Below are positions 49,917 through 61,199 of a DNA stretch of 64,000 nt, in pieces. The stretch spans positions 34,519,001 to 34,583,000 of the forward strand of contig CM048845.1 in assembly GCA_026545225.1 (NCBI GenBank). Reading direction: 5' to 3'. The first letter of the stretch is position 1. Every line of letters starts with the position of its first letter. The DNA comes from Cornus controversa. Taxonomy: Eukaryota > Streptophyta > Magnoliopsida > Cornales > Cornaceae. Below the pieces are notes generated by a model. The model did not search any database and was not told the DNA's origin. It worked only from the letters and a program-made list of their open reading frames with translations. A program made the translations under genes and the position numbers.

Positions 49917-51320
49917 TGATAAGTGTTCAATTCTATGCATTTGAACCCTCTTTATTGCATATGTTAGTTCCGTTTTTGCGTCTACCGAGATATGTTTACG
50001 GTATTTTTGTGTTTTTGATGTTTTGCAGGTATTGGAGTAAATGGAGCAAAGTTTGAAGCTTTCTGCAGTCAAGAGAAGAAATCAGAAAATACAGCCAAAG
50101 GCATCTCGATCAATCGAGATGTTGATCTCAATTAATCAAAATCTCGATTGATCGAGATCTCATTTCGATTGATCGAAATCTCGATCAATCGAGATTCTGC
50201 AGAACCCACTTGGCCACTTGCTCACCTGCTCTCCCACTTGCAACAAAATCCCCCTTTTTGCACGACTTAGGGGGATTGTCTGACTTGAATAAGACTCTTG
50301 GGGGCCTTATTAATGCAATAGATATATATAGTGATATATATATATATATATGGTGGGCCCCAAGGTTGGAAAAGGAGGCCATAAAGCACAAAATGAGGCC
50401 ATATCTCATATATCTCTCAACACACATGAGAAGACTTCAAGAGAGACCTTCGGGAGAGGAAGAGGAGAAGCTGAACCAGACCAAGAAGCTTCACTTTCTT
50501 CATCAATGGAAGGGTGCAAGGCAACCATGAGCAACTAAACTCTTCTACTAGGGTGTTGGTTTCAACCCCTAGCCATGTAAACTTGTTTATCTTTGTAGCT
50601 CTTGGGATTTGTAATTAAATGTTGATTATTTAGCCTAGTGATTATGTACACAAATACATCTCTTATATATATTCATTTGATATGGAATTTATTCTTGTCT
50701 TAGAGTAGATTTTGTCACTTGAATGCACAACATTTGCATATTCCACAAGAAGTGCAAATGATGGCTAGATGATGGTGTTTAAATGAATGTGTGATGTTAG
50801 TTTGTATAGACTATGCCAAGACAAGGTAGTTTGGATGCATGTAGTGTTCACTTAGAGAGTAGAGTAATTAGGTAGTTAGTTAGGTTGAAGAGTTATGCTT
50901 GTTGAAGATGGATTATGATAGGTTAGCACACACATTGATCTTTTGATATGTCATTGAGGTGACAAGCCTAATGACATTGTTAGGCATTTAATTAATGAAT
51001 CCCATGCTTGCTACACTTATGAACATGTGAACGGCTAGTGGTGGAAACCAACCCTAGTTCTCTCTCCCAACTTTAAACTCTTTACTTTTCTTGTCATTTC
51101 ATTCATGCAATAGTTGATAAACACAAATTCAAAAACCTGTTTTTAGAATTAAAGTGTAATTAATCTTCCTTTAAGACAATTGCGACTAGTCCTCGTGGGA
51201 TCGATACCCTCTATATAGAACCTTATCTACAAAGATTCGTGCTCTTGCGAGTGGTTAAATTATATTTTGATAAAAAGGGAAAAATTGAGCTTACAATATA
51301 ATTTAGTTCCGACCACATCA
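49917..51320 (+). mobile_element. solo LTR of another Ty3/gypsy family (TSD TTTCA)
   Basis: 1404 bp, TGATAAGTGTTCAATTC...CGACCACATCA, flanked by TTTCA at 49912-49916 and 51321-51325. The 5' LTR at about 40819 shows the empty site. It includes GATGTTTTGCAGGTATTGG and, near the end, CCTCGTGGGATCGATACC, words typical of Tat/Athila-group LTRs. Orientation is inferred from these. No internal region remains. Confidence 0.9.
50103..50195. repeat. inverted-repeat cluster ATCTCGATCAATCGAGAT
   Basis: The 18-mer at 50103-50120 recurs at 50178-50195. Its reverse complement is at 50141-50158, and TTTCGATTGATCGAAA lies at 50163-50178. Each word is close to self-complementary, so RNA or single-stranded DNA from here could fold in several alternative hairpins. 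Confidence 0.9.
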
Positions 51321-51502
51321 TTTCACTTTTTAATTAGTTTAATATTAAAAATTAGAATTCTTTTCTCTTAAATTTAATTAGAATTAATTCCGTATTCCAA
51401 CTCATCAGACCATAATCCCTGAGGTTTGACACCCCTTTCGATAGCCCTATTTTGCAAAGAATTCGTTCTATTGCGAAATGTGATAATTATTATTTGAGAC
51501 GC

Positions 51503-53019
51503 TGATTCGTGTGTGAGTGTGACTCAAAAAGTATATCAATTAAAATTTTCCACACTTCGCAATAGAACGAATTCCTTGCAGAATAGGGCTATCGAAAGGT
51601 GTATCGTACCTCAGGGATTATGGTCTGATAAGTTGGAATACTGAATTAATTCTAATTAAATTTATAAAGAAAAGAATTCTGATTTTTAAACTAATTAAAA
51701 AGATAAAATAAAATAAATCAAAGTAAATAGAAAGTAAGGATAATATGAGAGAAATCTAGGGTGTTTGACTTCACCACTAACTCCACAATCAATGGTCAAT
51801 TAAATCAATTATAGGGGAAATACATCATGCATAAGTGGTGTCGGTGGCTACAAGTTCACCTTCATCCGTCAAGAAGATAACATATGATTAAGGCTAAGCC
51901 ATGGACTATCTTCGATTGGCATGGGCCATCTGCCTAACTACTCTAATCTAGGGTGCAGTATGGTTCATCTTTTCAAGGCATAATCCATCAAAGTTCTTAA
52001 CAATATATTCAGTGATTACCATTGTGTAATAATCTCTCTCATGATCACAGAAAACAAGAGAGATTGAGTTCAATAACAATAACTAAATATCTAAGACAAG
52101 ATAAGAAATTATTGAGATTGAATTTACAAGACTTTTATTGCTCAATTCTATAATAAGAATTCTCTGAATTACACAATCTATGCATGTATATAAAGGTCCC
52201 CAATAATTAAAACAATCAAACCATTGATGCTTTGTTAGGGCTACATCAAAACCCTAGTGGATGAACTAGCCGCTCATGGTAGAAGAAGAAGCTTCAACTG
52301 TTGAGGAAGAAGGTATCATCTTCATGACTTCTGCGTATGACTTCGTTCTCCAATGGCTCTGCAAATATGTTTCTGTTATCTTCTCAGCCCTCTCAGACTC
52401 TCCAAGCTCTGTTCTCTCTGGCTAATCTCTTTCTAATTCAGCCCCTTATTCTTCACTTTATTCCCCAAGAGAATACACCAAAGTCCTAATCCAATTAGGA
52501 ATAAATTAGGATTTCCCGCAGCACTAATCAGGTGGGTTTTTCCTGCTGACTTTGGCCCAACTTTTGACCCACTAGAAGTCCGATTTACGGAATTTTTGTG
52601 AAATACAAAAGTGTGCAGAATCGAATTTCGTTCAGCCTTACAAGAAAATAATGTCGATTTCAGGCTCAAAAATAAGACTTCTGGTCCATTTTCCAAAACG
52701 GGATTAAGACTGTATAATGCGCAAATTTGGGCTTCAGGCCCGAAACCTTCTTAAGCAGCTATAATTCTCTTGGACCTCTTCCTTGGGCTGATTTAAGCTA
52801 AAATAAGTGGTTGAATGATTCTCCTTGATGTAGGCTTCATCTCACCATCTTGGATGTCTTCTTTAAAAGCCCAAAAGCTTGGTTTTAACAGAAATAATCA
52901 TTAAGGCCCTAAAAATACAGAAAACACTAAAACAAAGTAAAATCACAAAATAATCTATCACTAAGAGAATAAAATACATAAGTTAAGAGGCTAGAATGTG
53001 TAACATTCAACGCCTATCA
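51503..53019 (-). repeat. 3' LTR of the minus-strand Athila
   Basis: 1517 bp from TGATTCGTGTG to AACGCCTATCA in plus-strand reading. It is adjacent to the PPT at 53020-53032. Confidence 0.93.
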
Positions 53020-54686
53020 CACCCCCAAACTTACATATTGCTAGTCCCTTAGCAATAGAATAAAACAAAACTAAAACAAAGAAACTACTAAACACTAACT
53101 AAACTACCCAACTCCATTTTCGTGGGAGAAACGATTGCATTTAGCATATGTAACAAGCCTTTAAACCCTAGGTTCCCCCTAGTGGACGAGTATAGTCTCG
53201 TGAGGGTTTCCAGAAATGTTACCCACAAACATTCAAAATTATGTTTCAACATTAATCCAAGAAGAAGATTACAATATATAGTTACAAACTTGCATTCAAG
53301 AATAATTTCAAACTTTCAAATTCTACAATTCAAATCAATGGTCCTCATGCATAATTCACATCAACATATCTCAAAATAATAAACTCTAGCTCCCTCGTGT
53401 AAAGTGAACTAACAATCATATCATGTGGCATAACCAAGCTCTGAATATATTAAGGCACATACCCCTTCAACTCACTAGCTCCCCTTATTGAAATCATACT
53501 TCCCAACATGCATACATGACTTTTTTTTAATTTTTTTTATTTTTTCCAATTCATTTTTTTCATTGCTTTATTGGTTGTGCAATGTCTTGATCTATTAAGC
53601 TTTCTGAAAGATCCATGTAGCAAGCTTTCAGTCAGTGACTCCCAAATCAGATGGCTTTAGGGCACTAGGCTTAAAGATACCCTGAAGACCTAATTACTCG
53701 AATCAATCAGGCTAGAAATCAAGACCACCAATGCTCATCTTTTCTCACCCTTTCACTTTTGACGCGAACACTCTGTGCTTCCTGAGGCATAGAGGCCCGG
53801 TTACTCATAAAAAGGATCAAATTGATTTGCTTATTCATCACCTTTTTTTTTTCTTTTTTTTTTCTCTTTTTTTTTTCATTGCTTTCAAGTAAAACACATT
53901 ATCGGTACTCATTCTCAAGAGATACTAATTACTATCAAGCATATGTAACTTAATAACTCAAAACCAAAGTTTATACCCCATAAGACTATGCTAGTGTGTC
54001 TGTGCATGTAAGGAAACTAAAATTAATCAACCCAAAACATGTTAAAGCAAACCATGATTAAAACCACATAATTTAAACCATAGTTTCCAAAAATTTAAAA
54101 CATACTCAAAAATTGCAAGTTATGCACCTACATAAGGTATTAATCCTTTGAATAATGTCAAAACATTCTATCTAAAAACAAAACAAAAGAAAATAAAAAC
54201 AAACTAAGAAAATAAAATAAAATAAAATCCTAATACACGAAGAATTTCACACAAATTTCCCCCATATTGCAATAAAGCACAAAAATAGGCATCGCCTCAC
54301 CCCCAAACTTAAACTGTACATTGTCCTCAATGTACTATCAATCAAAGCAAAGAGAAGAGTAAGAACGATGTTACCAGAAATCCGGAGTAGTGGAAAGAAA
54401 AAATAGAGTACATCACTAGCATGAAGGCAATGAAAGCACTCCCCCAAACTTGGATGTTAAAACCTATCAAAACAAACCACTATACCCCAAAGATCAAGTG
54501 AAATAGTATGGGTGAAAATAAATATGAAAGAGAAAAATCCTAAAAAAAATAAAATATTTTTTTCCATTTTTCAAAATTTTTTTTTTTTATATTTAAAAAA
54601 AAATCTAACTACAGAAAGAAAAATAAAATTAAAACGAAAAGAAAAACTAAAAATAAAATAAAATACAAAAGATGGTTACTTTACTA
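53020..54686 (-). other. 3' non-coding region of the minus Athila with PPT copies
   Basis: The true PPT, AAGTTTGGGGGTG, is at 53032-53020 on the minus strand, directly beside the LTR. Further copies are at 54310-54298 and 54451-54441, with one more upstream of the ORF at 56050-56040. The hairpin TACATTG-TCCT-CAATGTA (54317-54334) is next to the 54298 tract, as in the plus copy. Homologous 66-codon frames near 54447-54247 and 47208-47408 overlap this element and are probably not coding. Confidence 0.7.
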
Positions 54687-55910
54687 TCAAGGGTGTGGTG
54701 GTGACTGAGCATCCGGATCCAAGTTGGCCTAGCGCATCAGTGCACGCATCATCCTCCTCATCTCTAGTTGCTCTTGGCGAGTGTCACGAAAGTGATCCAC
54801 CATCTCAGTTCTCATTGCTCCAAACTGTGTGGATACCTCTGTCTGTAGGATGCCAAACTGGGCTGTCAACCCAGCAATCTGCCCCTCTAAATACTGATAA
54901 TCATGGCCACCAGCCTGTGCATGCACCTCCTCTTCCTCTGCCTCCATCTCCTCTAGATCTTCCACTGGTGGTGGTATATCTATATGCTCTCCTCCCTGGG
55001 CCAACCGAGATACCTCACCAGGCGCCGCTATGACTCTCTGGTGCATATGAGATCGGCTCAAGTTTCAGTCATGCGTGCCATAATGAAGATCATGTGGAAA
55101 GGCAAGCTCGTCCTCATGGACTGCATACCCCTGTGCCACAAGCAACTGGTGAATAATAGTAGGGAATGGAAACTCCCAGTCACTTGCACTGTCTGGTGCC
55201 TTGGCCACTACCTTGGAATAGAACTTCTCCATTTGGCCCCAGACAATCTGTGGGAATGACAGCCAATGCCCAAAATGTATGGCATATAATGATCTGAGGA
55301 ACTCTTGACGTCTCTCGGTTTTATGTCCAATTGGACATACATTCTTGAGTAGCACAGCATCAACGAACCATAAATGATTTGGCATTGAAAACTTTGAAGC
55401 TGCATTCCTTTTCAGCCCGGAAAATTGGTTGGCACACAAACGTGCAACCACATTACCCACTGACAACTCGTCGGGTAAAGGAGTATAGATATGAGATAAA
55501 TCATCTGGGCACTCATGAGGACAACCCATGGCAATGGCAATGGATGACATGTCCACTCGAACTATTGTTCCATCTATGGAAGAAGTAAGCACATCCCGCT
55601 CATTAGGTGTCGGCATTAAGTTCTGATAAAATACCTTGATAAGCCTCAGGTAAATAGTAGACGAGAGTGGAACAAAAATGAATGCTGACCGACGACGACG
55701 GATGTCGAAAATCCCCCATCGTGTCTCGGGAAACATACCATAAGGTTCGGTTATGTCAAACGTGGTTTCAAAATTCAACGCCCTTGGATGCCATCTCTCT
55801 TGAATACCTTCTCAGCGAGATCGTGAAGAACCTGTGGTCGGATCATGCCTTGCTCGGCGAGGAGTACGTGAACTTGAAGCACCTTGGTGACTTGCTCTCT
55901 TTGGTGCCAT
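54687..55910 (-). pseudogene. extra 3' ORF of Athila (env position), minus copy
   Basis: A single frame of 408 codons starts at MAPKRASHQGAS and ends SPPHP. It contains three internal stops: near 55812 (CGA to TGA), 55062 (TGG to TGA compared with the plus copy) and 54726 (CAG to TAG compared with the plus copy). The middle part (RWGIFDIRRRRSAFIFVPL, VDMSSIAIAMGCPHECPDD) is conserved with 46074-46619. The C-terminal 120 residues are acidic and then coiled-coil-like with repeated Q/M heptads. No membrane segment is obvious. The role is unknown. Confidence 0.78.
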
Positions 55911-56372
55911 AGAAATAGAAAAAGTGTTGTTGAGGAGTTAAATCGAACACTTGGCGTGCACAATTAACTTGAAACCTTCAACCTCCTCTTTTCGGCAATT
56001 TTTCCACCCAAATCGAACAAGTAATTACACCAAATTGATCCCCCAAACTTGGTCTTCAAAAGCCCTCAAAAAGATTTGAACAATTTCTTCAAAGAAAATC
56101 TTCACTTACTTTGATGATCAATGTTGAAAAAGTGAGAGCTTCCTTTGAGAACTAGTGATTTTTGATCCAATTTGATGTTGAAGTTGATGATGATCAATGT
56201 TGAATTCTTGTTTAATACTCACTAATTGAAGAAATTAATTTTTTGGTTGAAGTAGGACTTGAATTGGAGCTCAAAGAGGTCTAGGATGCAAGTGGTAGCA
56301 ACAAAGGAGGAGTGGGTGTCCATATATAAGGAGGATTCTCGGCCAGCCCAAGTTATCGATCCCCCCAGCCAT

Positions 56373-56460
56373 GGGCGATCGATCGCCCAACTGGTGGTGG
56401 TCATCCTTGAAAAATATTAAGGGGCGATCGATCCCCCTCAATTGGGGCGATCGATCCCCC
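56373..56460. repeat. GATCGATC palindrome cluster (minus copy)
   Basis: GGGCGATCGATCGCCC (56373-56388, a perfect 16-bp palindrome), GGGGCGATCGATCCCC (56421-56436) and a third copy at about 56444-56459. They lie upstream of the extra ORF, at the position matching 45252-45340 in the plus copy. Confidence 0.88.
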
Positions 56461-56788
56461 TCCTGGAGGCCTGTTTGACCCTCCATCGCCCAAGTTCGAC
56501 CGAGACTTGATAATTTTGAGTCTCCATCGCCCAAGGTCGACCGAGAGCATGATTTTTCACCCGTCTTGAGTCCAAATACCTTGGTACACCTCTTGGCATC
56601 CTCCGGAAGCAACTTATACATCAAAAACTCAAAGAAAAAATATTAAAACGCAACTAGAATTGAAGAAAAAATTAAGAAAACTAAAACTAAAAATTAAAAT
56701 TAAAGAAAACTAAAGGAAATAAAGTATAGAAATACATACAGAACCTACAATTTAACGTCCGTAGGAGACGATTGACTCTCCGAAGGGA

Positions 56789-59700
56789 TTAAGTCGGATA
56801 GACGGGATCCGTCAAGTCGACGGACTCTACGTCTCTTTTTGGCACACATCCTTCCACACAATGCTTCAACCTTTGGCCATTTACTTTCATCAAACCAATT
56901 CCAAACAATTGCTCATCCGGGAATGAGTCTCGAATAGGTAATGCATCGATCACCGGCTCAAACTCAATCTGAGATAAATGATCCGCAACCACATTCTCTG
57001 TCTACTTTTTGTTTTTTATCTCCAAATCAAATTCTTGCAGCAATAAAATCCATCAAATAAGACGTGGGTTGGTTTCTTTCTTTGCCAATAAGTGTCTCAA
57101 TGCTGCATGATCAGAGTAGACAACCACCTTGGACCCCAGTAAATAAGAACAAAACTTGTCCAAGGCAAACACTACGGCTAGAAGCTCTTTTTCTGTGGTT
57201 GTATAATTGAGTTGGGCATCAGAGAGAGTCTTACTAGCGTAATAGATGACATATGGCCGTTTCTCTACTCTTTGTCCCAACACTACTCCCACTGCATAAT
57301 CAAAGGCATCACACATGATTTCAAAAGGTAGAGCCCATTTTGGCGATTGCATAATTGGTGCAGAAGATAACAGAGACTGAAGCTTTTCAAAAGCTTGCAC
57401 ACAATCTTCATCAAAGATAAAGGGAATATCTTTAGATAATAAATGGCACAATGGTTGAGCAACTTTACTGAAATCCTTGATAAATCTTCTATAGAACCCA
57501 TTATGGCCTAAGAAAGATCGAACTTGCCTTACCGAAGTTGGATGAGGCAGAGTTGCAATTAAGTCAATCTTTGCTTTATCAACTTCAATGCCTCTCTCTG
57601 AAACAATATGGCCCAATACAATACATTCTTTCACCATAAAATGGCTCTTCTCCCAACTAAGTACCAAATTCCGTTCTCGGCACCTTTGAAGCACAAGTGA
57701 TAAATTGCTCAAACAGTGTTCAAAGGATGATCCAAAAACAGAGAAGTCATCCATGAACACCTCCAAGAATTTTTCCACTATGTCAGAAAAGATGGCCATC
57801 ATATACCTCTGGAATGTCGCCGGAGCATTACATAATCCAAAAGGCATACGACAATACGCAAAAGTACCAAAGGGACAAGTGAAAGTGGTCTTCTCTTGAT
57901 CTTCTGGATTCATAGCCACTTGGTTGTAACCAGAGTAGCCATCCAGAAAACAATAATAGCTCTGACCAGCTAACCTTTCAAGTATTTGATCAATGAAGGG
58001 AAGAGGGAAGTGATCCTTCCTTGTCCTAGAATTGAGCTTTCTGTAATCAATGCACACACGCCAACCTGTGGCAGTACGTTGTGGAACAAGCTCTCCCATA
58101 GAGTTAGGGACAATGGTAAGGTCAGACTTCTTAGGAACCACTTGTGTCGGACTCACCCATGTGCTGTCAGAAATTGGATAAATGATTCCTGTATCAAGTA
58201 ACTTGACAACTTCTTTCTTTACCACCTCTTTTATGTTGGGGTTCAGTCGCCTCTGTGCCTCTCTGGTTGGCTTACATCCTTCTTCCAGATGAATTTTGTG
58301 CATGCAAATTGAGGGATCAATGCCCTTAAGATCAGCAACACTCCATCCAATTACTTCACGATGTTGGTATAAAATCTCTACTAAGCTCTTCTCTTGAATT
58401 TCTATCAGATCAGAGGCAATTATAACAGGAAGAATTTTCTGTGCCCCCAAGAATACATACTTCAATTTGTCAGGCAAAGGCTTCAACTCTAATTCTGGAG
58501 GGGACTCCAATGAAGGCACTAAGGGAGTGCTAGAGAGAGAAGGTAGTGGCTCAATTGGAATTCTCCATGGTGGAGTATTCTGAATAGCATCCACTTCCAG
58601 CATAGTATGCACTTCTTCACACAACCCTTCATCATTAATGCTCTCAAAGTCATAAAGAGACTTACATACCTCCAGGGAGTTTTGAGATATAGAGGATGAA
58701 ATAAATTCCTCTACACATTCATCAATATCATCCATGCAGAACACATCACTCTGATCTAGAGGGTGTTGGATAGCATTGAACACATTAAGCTTGACATTCA
58801 TGTTGCCAAACAAAATATCCATGATCCCCGACCTACAATTTATGCAAGCATCAGCAGTAGCTAAGAAAGGTCGACCAAGGATCACTGGAATGTGCCTCTT
58901 CGGATTGTGAACCGGCTCAGTGTCAAGTACAATGAAATCAACTGGAAAGTAGAACTTGTCCACTTTAATGAGCACATCTTCTATGATTCCTCGGGGCTAC
59001 TTTGTTGATTTGTCTACAAATTGTAATACCACCGAGGTAGGCTTCAATTCTCCCAAGCCCAATTGTAAGTAGACTGAATAGGGTAGCAAATTCACACTTG
59101 CACCCAAATCAAGAAGAGCTTTATCCACATGGTGCTCCCCAATAATGCATGAGATAGTTGGAGCACCAGGATCTTTGTACTTGGGAGGAGTACACTGCTG
59201 AATTATCGAACTTACTTGTTGTGGCAGCATCACTTTCTTTGGTACATGGCTTTTAGAACGCCTTTTCTGAGTGCACAAGTCCTTCAAAAATTTAGCATAA
59301 GGGGGAATTTTCTTGATGGCATCAAGGAGTGGCAAATTAATCTTCACTTGTCGAAACACCTCCATCATGTCATGCAACTTGTCCCCTTGCTTCCCCAATT
59401 TAGATGCTTCTAGAAAACATTGTGGGAAAGGAGCCTTGGGCTCATAAGGAATTTCAGCATTTGGACTTGTGGTCACTTTTTCTTCTTCTTTCTTCTCACC
59501 CACCTTATTGTCAATTATTTTCCCACTTCTCAAAGTGGTAATAGCTTGGACTTGCTCATGGTGTGGGTTGCTTGTGGAAGCTTGCATCCCTCTTGGATTA
59601 GTAATTGGTTGACTAGGGAGCTTCCCTTCTTCTCTTCTACTCAATGAAGTAGCAAGTTGTCCAAACTGAGATTCCAGTTTGGCAATGGATTGAGAATGCG

Positions 59701-61054
59701 AGTGCACTAGCTGAACTATAGATTGTACTGTTGCTGCAGTAGCTTGCACTGTCTCTATAAGAGAATCAAGCTTGTCAAATTTAGACAAGGTAAGTGTCAG
59801 CTTGTCTTCAATAGCAGAAATTCTTTGGGCCATAGGACTTTGTGTTTGATATTACTGTTGAGGCACAAAAGTCCTAGGTTGATATGATGGTTGCATTGCT
59901 GCCCCTTGATTACTATAAGAAAAACCAGGGTGATTCCTCCATGTGGGATTGTAAGTATTACCTCGTGGAGGATTCATTGGTCCAGTGAAAGTAGCTTGGA
60001 CTTGCTCATGTTGAATATCAGAAAATTGCCCCACCAAAGGATAATTGCTCACATTATGCATAGGACTAGAGCAAAAATCACAAGGGCCTAGCAATGTAGA
60101 ATTTGAAGCAAAAGGAGTTTGATTGGCAGCCATAATTGCTGCTACCTTCTGTGCAATTAAATCAATGTCGGTTGGCATAGCTTCTGAAGCACCAACCTCA
60201 AAAATCCCATCAGTCTTCCTTGTAGTGGCAGGTCTGCTAGAACGAGAAGAGGACACATGTTGTAGAGAGTTGTCACTAAGATTTTCAAATAAGGTCCATG
60301 CCTCTTCTTCACTCTTCAACATAAAAGTACCTCCACAAGATGCATCAACCATCTGTCTGTTGGCTTCTGTCAGCCCTTCATGAAAACTCTGCACTAATTG
60401 CCACTTAGGAACTTGATGATGGGGACACTTCCTTAGAAGGTCCTTGACTCTTTCCCATGTCTCATAAAATTGTTCCCCCTCATGTTGGGAGAAACCAGTG
60501 ATAGCACGTCTGAACTGATTGGTCTTCCCTATCGAAAAATACTTCTTGAGAAACTCATGTTGCATCTGAGTCCAAGTCGTGATAGAACTAGCCGGTAAAG
60601 AATTGAACCAATAGTTTGCTTTGTCTTTCAAGGAGAATGGAAAAAGTCTCATTCTGAAAGCATCTTCAGAGAAGTTGTGAATTTTTGTAGTTGAGCACAC
60701 TTCAATGAAGTCATCCAGATGCTTATAAGGGTCTTCTTGAGTCAGCCCAAAATAGGATGGCAGCATCTGAATAATGCTGGACTTGATCTCATAATTCTGT
60801 GCTATGACATTGGGCAGTTGAAAACCTACTGGTGAGGTATATGTCTCAGGAACATAGTAGTCCCTCAGCAATCTAGCTTTTTCTCCATCAGCATTAGGAA
60901 CAAGGTTGTTATTCCTCTCTTCTGCCATGTCTTCAATTATTTCTTCCTCTTGCACAATGGTATCAACAGGGATGTTCCTCTGTTGTCTAAGAGTACGTTC
61001 AGGCTCAGGATCAAGAGGTATCAAAGGATCAGCTACAGAACGACGACCTTGCAT
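56789..61054 (-). pseudogene. Athila gag-protease-RT-RNase H pseudogene, integrase deleted
   Basis: One frame runs from ATG at 61054. Gag occupies residues 1 to about 400: capsid about 95-235, knuckle-like CDFCSSPMHNVSNY at 325-338 with its last Cys replaced by Tyr. A stop at about 59849 (CAA to TAA compared with the plus copy) separates the coiled-coil segment and protease (ALLDLGASVNLLPYS near 59104). A second stop at about 58994 precedes the RT frame (58975-57053). There the RT has the FMDD catalytic site (frame residues 407-410) and RNase H has its acidic residues in CDAFDYAVG, TTTEKELLAV and YSDHAALRHLL. Two more stops follow RNase H. Near 56890 the linker FPDEQLFGI is joined almost directly to the pol C-terminus (LKHCVEG...DLTDPVYPT), so the integrase is missing. 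Confidence 0.92.
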
Positions 61055-61176
61055 ATATTAGCCAAAAGCACCTGAAAAGAAAACAAAAACAAAATTAAAA
61101 ATAAAATATAAAAATTTCCTAAACTAAAAATCCAATTAAAACTAATTCTGTAAAATCCAATCAATCAAATAGATAA

Positions 61177-61194
61177 TCCCCGGCAACGGCGCCA
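61177..61194 (-). promoter_or_regulatory. primer-binding site, tRNA-Asp
   Basis: On the minus strand TGGCGCCGTTGCCGGGGA starts five bases after the 5' LTR. It is the full 18-base complement expected for plant tRNA-Asp, the usual primer of Athila elements. Confidence 0.92.
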
Positions 61195-61199
61195 AAAAT

